DNA of 64,000 bases from Crossaster papposus (Eukaryota; Echinodermata; Asteroidea; Velatida; Solasteridae), in assembly GCA_037893245.1 (NCBI GenBank), contig JBAIAA010000352.1, forward strand, positions 1,364,001 through 1,428,000, given 5' to 3'. The notes under the pieces were generated by a model. The model ran no database searches. It was not told the origin of the DNA and saw nothing but the letters and a program-made list of their open reading frames with translations. The position numbers were made by a program, and so were the translations under genes. Below, one piece after another: positions 62,654 through 64,000 of the stretch. The stretch's first letter is position 1, and each line of letters begins with the position of its first letter.

Positions 62654-63082
62654 TACAGGGTGGCCCATATTAAAAAAACCAGACGAGCATACTTCCACTA
62701 CCCTAAGGTTTAAAAATCTACATTGTATACCAATGGATGAAGAATGTTTCTAGAGGAAAAATGATACTAAGATATCTCGATTTAGGCTAGTAGTTTCAGC
62801 TCAAGACCCTGTTTTGTGAAGCACAGCCGAGTCAGTGGTCCTTTCGCACCGAGAAATAACTAAACCGTGGTTTAGGGGTTTTTTTATGCGAAAGAACCAC
62901 TGACTTCACTTCACTAAATAGAATCTGGAGCTAAAACTACTAGTCCGAATTGAGACACCTTGGTATCATTGTTCTTCAAGAAACATTCTCCATTCGTTGG
63001 TATAGGTAGTTTTGGCCTCAGGGTAGTGGAAGTATTCTTGTTCGTTGTGATATTATTGTACATTTTTTTAGGCCACCCTGTA
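62654..63082. mobile_element. Mariner-like palindromic element without the nested MITE
   Basis: TACAGGGTGGCCC to GGCCACCCTGTA. Reads straight through AGTGGAAGTATTCTTGTTCG near 63026-63044, where other units carry the 161-bp MITE. Confidence 0.65.
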
Positions 63083-63321
63083 TAGCATTGAGAGTACTAA
63101 CACTTAACCAGGTGAGTTTGTATGCATCTTTCTTTCGGTTTTAAGCACCTTTGCTGCTTCAAATGACAAACATGCACAACTGACAATTGGTGTATATATG
63201 TGACCTGCTCCAACCCAGATAAAGTTGACAATTTTAGTTATTTAGATTTTTTATTTTTTTTTAATTCTCTAGGTTCTCAACTTTAAAATGGTGTATTATT
63301 GTATACATATGTAACCCCACC

Positions 63322-63378
63322 CTATCTCTTGTAATATTTTTCAAGATGCTTGTTTACTTCATTCGATAGAGTGGCCAT
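63322..63378 (-). pseudogene. 5' receptor relic
   Basis: ATG 63376-63378 to TAG 63322-63324, same breakpoint as 7841. Its promoter (TATAAAAC near 63475) is kept. Confidence 0.8.
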
Positions 63379-64000
63379 CCCCCATCATGTGCTGTGTAGA
63401 TTGGAGCTGCATCCAATATTTTTGTGCAGATAGAGCGAAGCGCGTTTGTCCTATTTCAAGATTGCTCCAGTTTTATACTATTGGGGAATATAACACCTTG
63501 AGATCTTCTAGAAGTGTGTAGTTGAAACAGAAAGTTTTGTTGACATTTCCTCCATATTTTCCCACAATTGTATTGTAATGCACGTGATATACATGTACTA
63601 TCGCGTGACAGCAGTTACTAATTAAAGCAGTCAATTCAGTTTCGCTACTGCCATTTAGAATTAAAGTTGTTTCAGTTTTTATTATTTTGTACATCTGTAT
63701 TTCCTTGATTGAAATTGGTTGATGTTACCGTTAATGAAAAGTGACTACAACTAAAGCTTCTTTAACCCTAACCCTCCCAAATCCATCCAAATCCATACCC
63801 TTGTTTTATTTTTGTTTGTTTGTTTGTTTTTGTTGTTGTGGGGGGGGGGGGGGGGGGGGGACTTGGTCCTGCAGGCCTGGGGTGAATATATTTGGATTAT
63901 GATGGACGTTGGCACTGCTTGGAGAATGGGACTGGTTTTGTCCATCGTGCAGTGATGAGCTGTTGTTCATCAATATCAACCACCACTTGAGTGGATTTGG
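63379..64000. other. Array spacer to window end, with 20-G tract
   Basis: Unit spacer as at 305-1000. A run of about 21 G at 63840-63860 precedes the ACTTGGTCC box. No gene. The array continues beyond the window. Confidence 0.6.

Overview
The window reads as nuclear DNA of a marine invertebrate, most plausibly an echinoderm or a related deuterostome. The DNA is AT-rich, all receptor genes are single-exon, DNA-transposon relics are dense, and a Ngaro-type tyrosine-recombinase retrotransposon is present. The species call is inference from overall character (tandem, intronless, lineage-expanded rhodopsin-like receptors are known from sea urchins as 'surreal-GPCRs'). No sequence search was possible.

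The backbone is a tandem array on the minus strand of a rhodopsin-like 7TM receptor family. There are six open copies (17723-19156, 23344-24870, 31063-32577, 40572-42044, 46998-48467, 59818-61338). There is also one frameshifted pseudogene (2733-4256), one copy cut by the left window edge (1-304), three N-terminal fragments (5615-5790, 48567-48663, 56049-56219) and six tiny 5' relics of about 18 codons that recur at the same place in the repeat unit. Each complete gene has a strongly conserved cytoplasmic side, variable extracellular loops, and a long Gln/Ser/Cys-rich C-terminal tail made of about 30-residue repeats ending in QEQC. Upstream of most genes lies a clear TATA box.

Between genes the unit repeats in a fixed order: promoter, tRNA-like SINE scrap, foldback with a GGGGCCAATT end, mariner-like palindrome, 5' relic with its own promoter, poly(G) tract, GATC-rich minisatellite, piggyBac-like MITE, (TAA)n, hairpin, then the decayed tail of the next gene. 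Because the units are paralogous, many insertions can be read against an empty site in another unit. This gives target-site duplications for hAT-like (8 bp), Harbinger-like (TAA), piggyBac-like (TTAA), Tc1/mariner-like (TA) and other elements.

Two large foreign blocks stand out. (1) 8228-13994 is a 5.8 kb, largely GC-rich island inserted in one unit. It holds a long-TIR element (8228-9810), an unrecognised basic-protein gene (9931-11834, minus) split in frame by an 803-bp transposon with a perfect 9-bp duplication, and a foldback element between 270-bp direct repeats. (2) 49695-55793 is a structurally complete Ngaro-like retrotransposon (split direct repeats A1, B1-A2, B2; Gag-RT-RNase H ORF; tyrosine recombinase ORF) that landed in an 80-bp minisatellite. 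Smaller foreign pieces include a LINE 3' remnant (about 38187-38360), a Helitron-like non-autonomous element (33840-34867) and a 714-bp GC-rich foldback (28273-28986).
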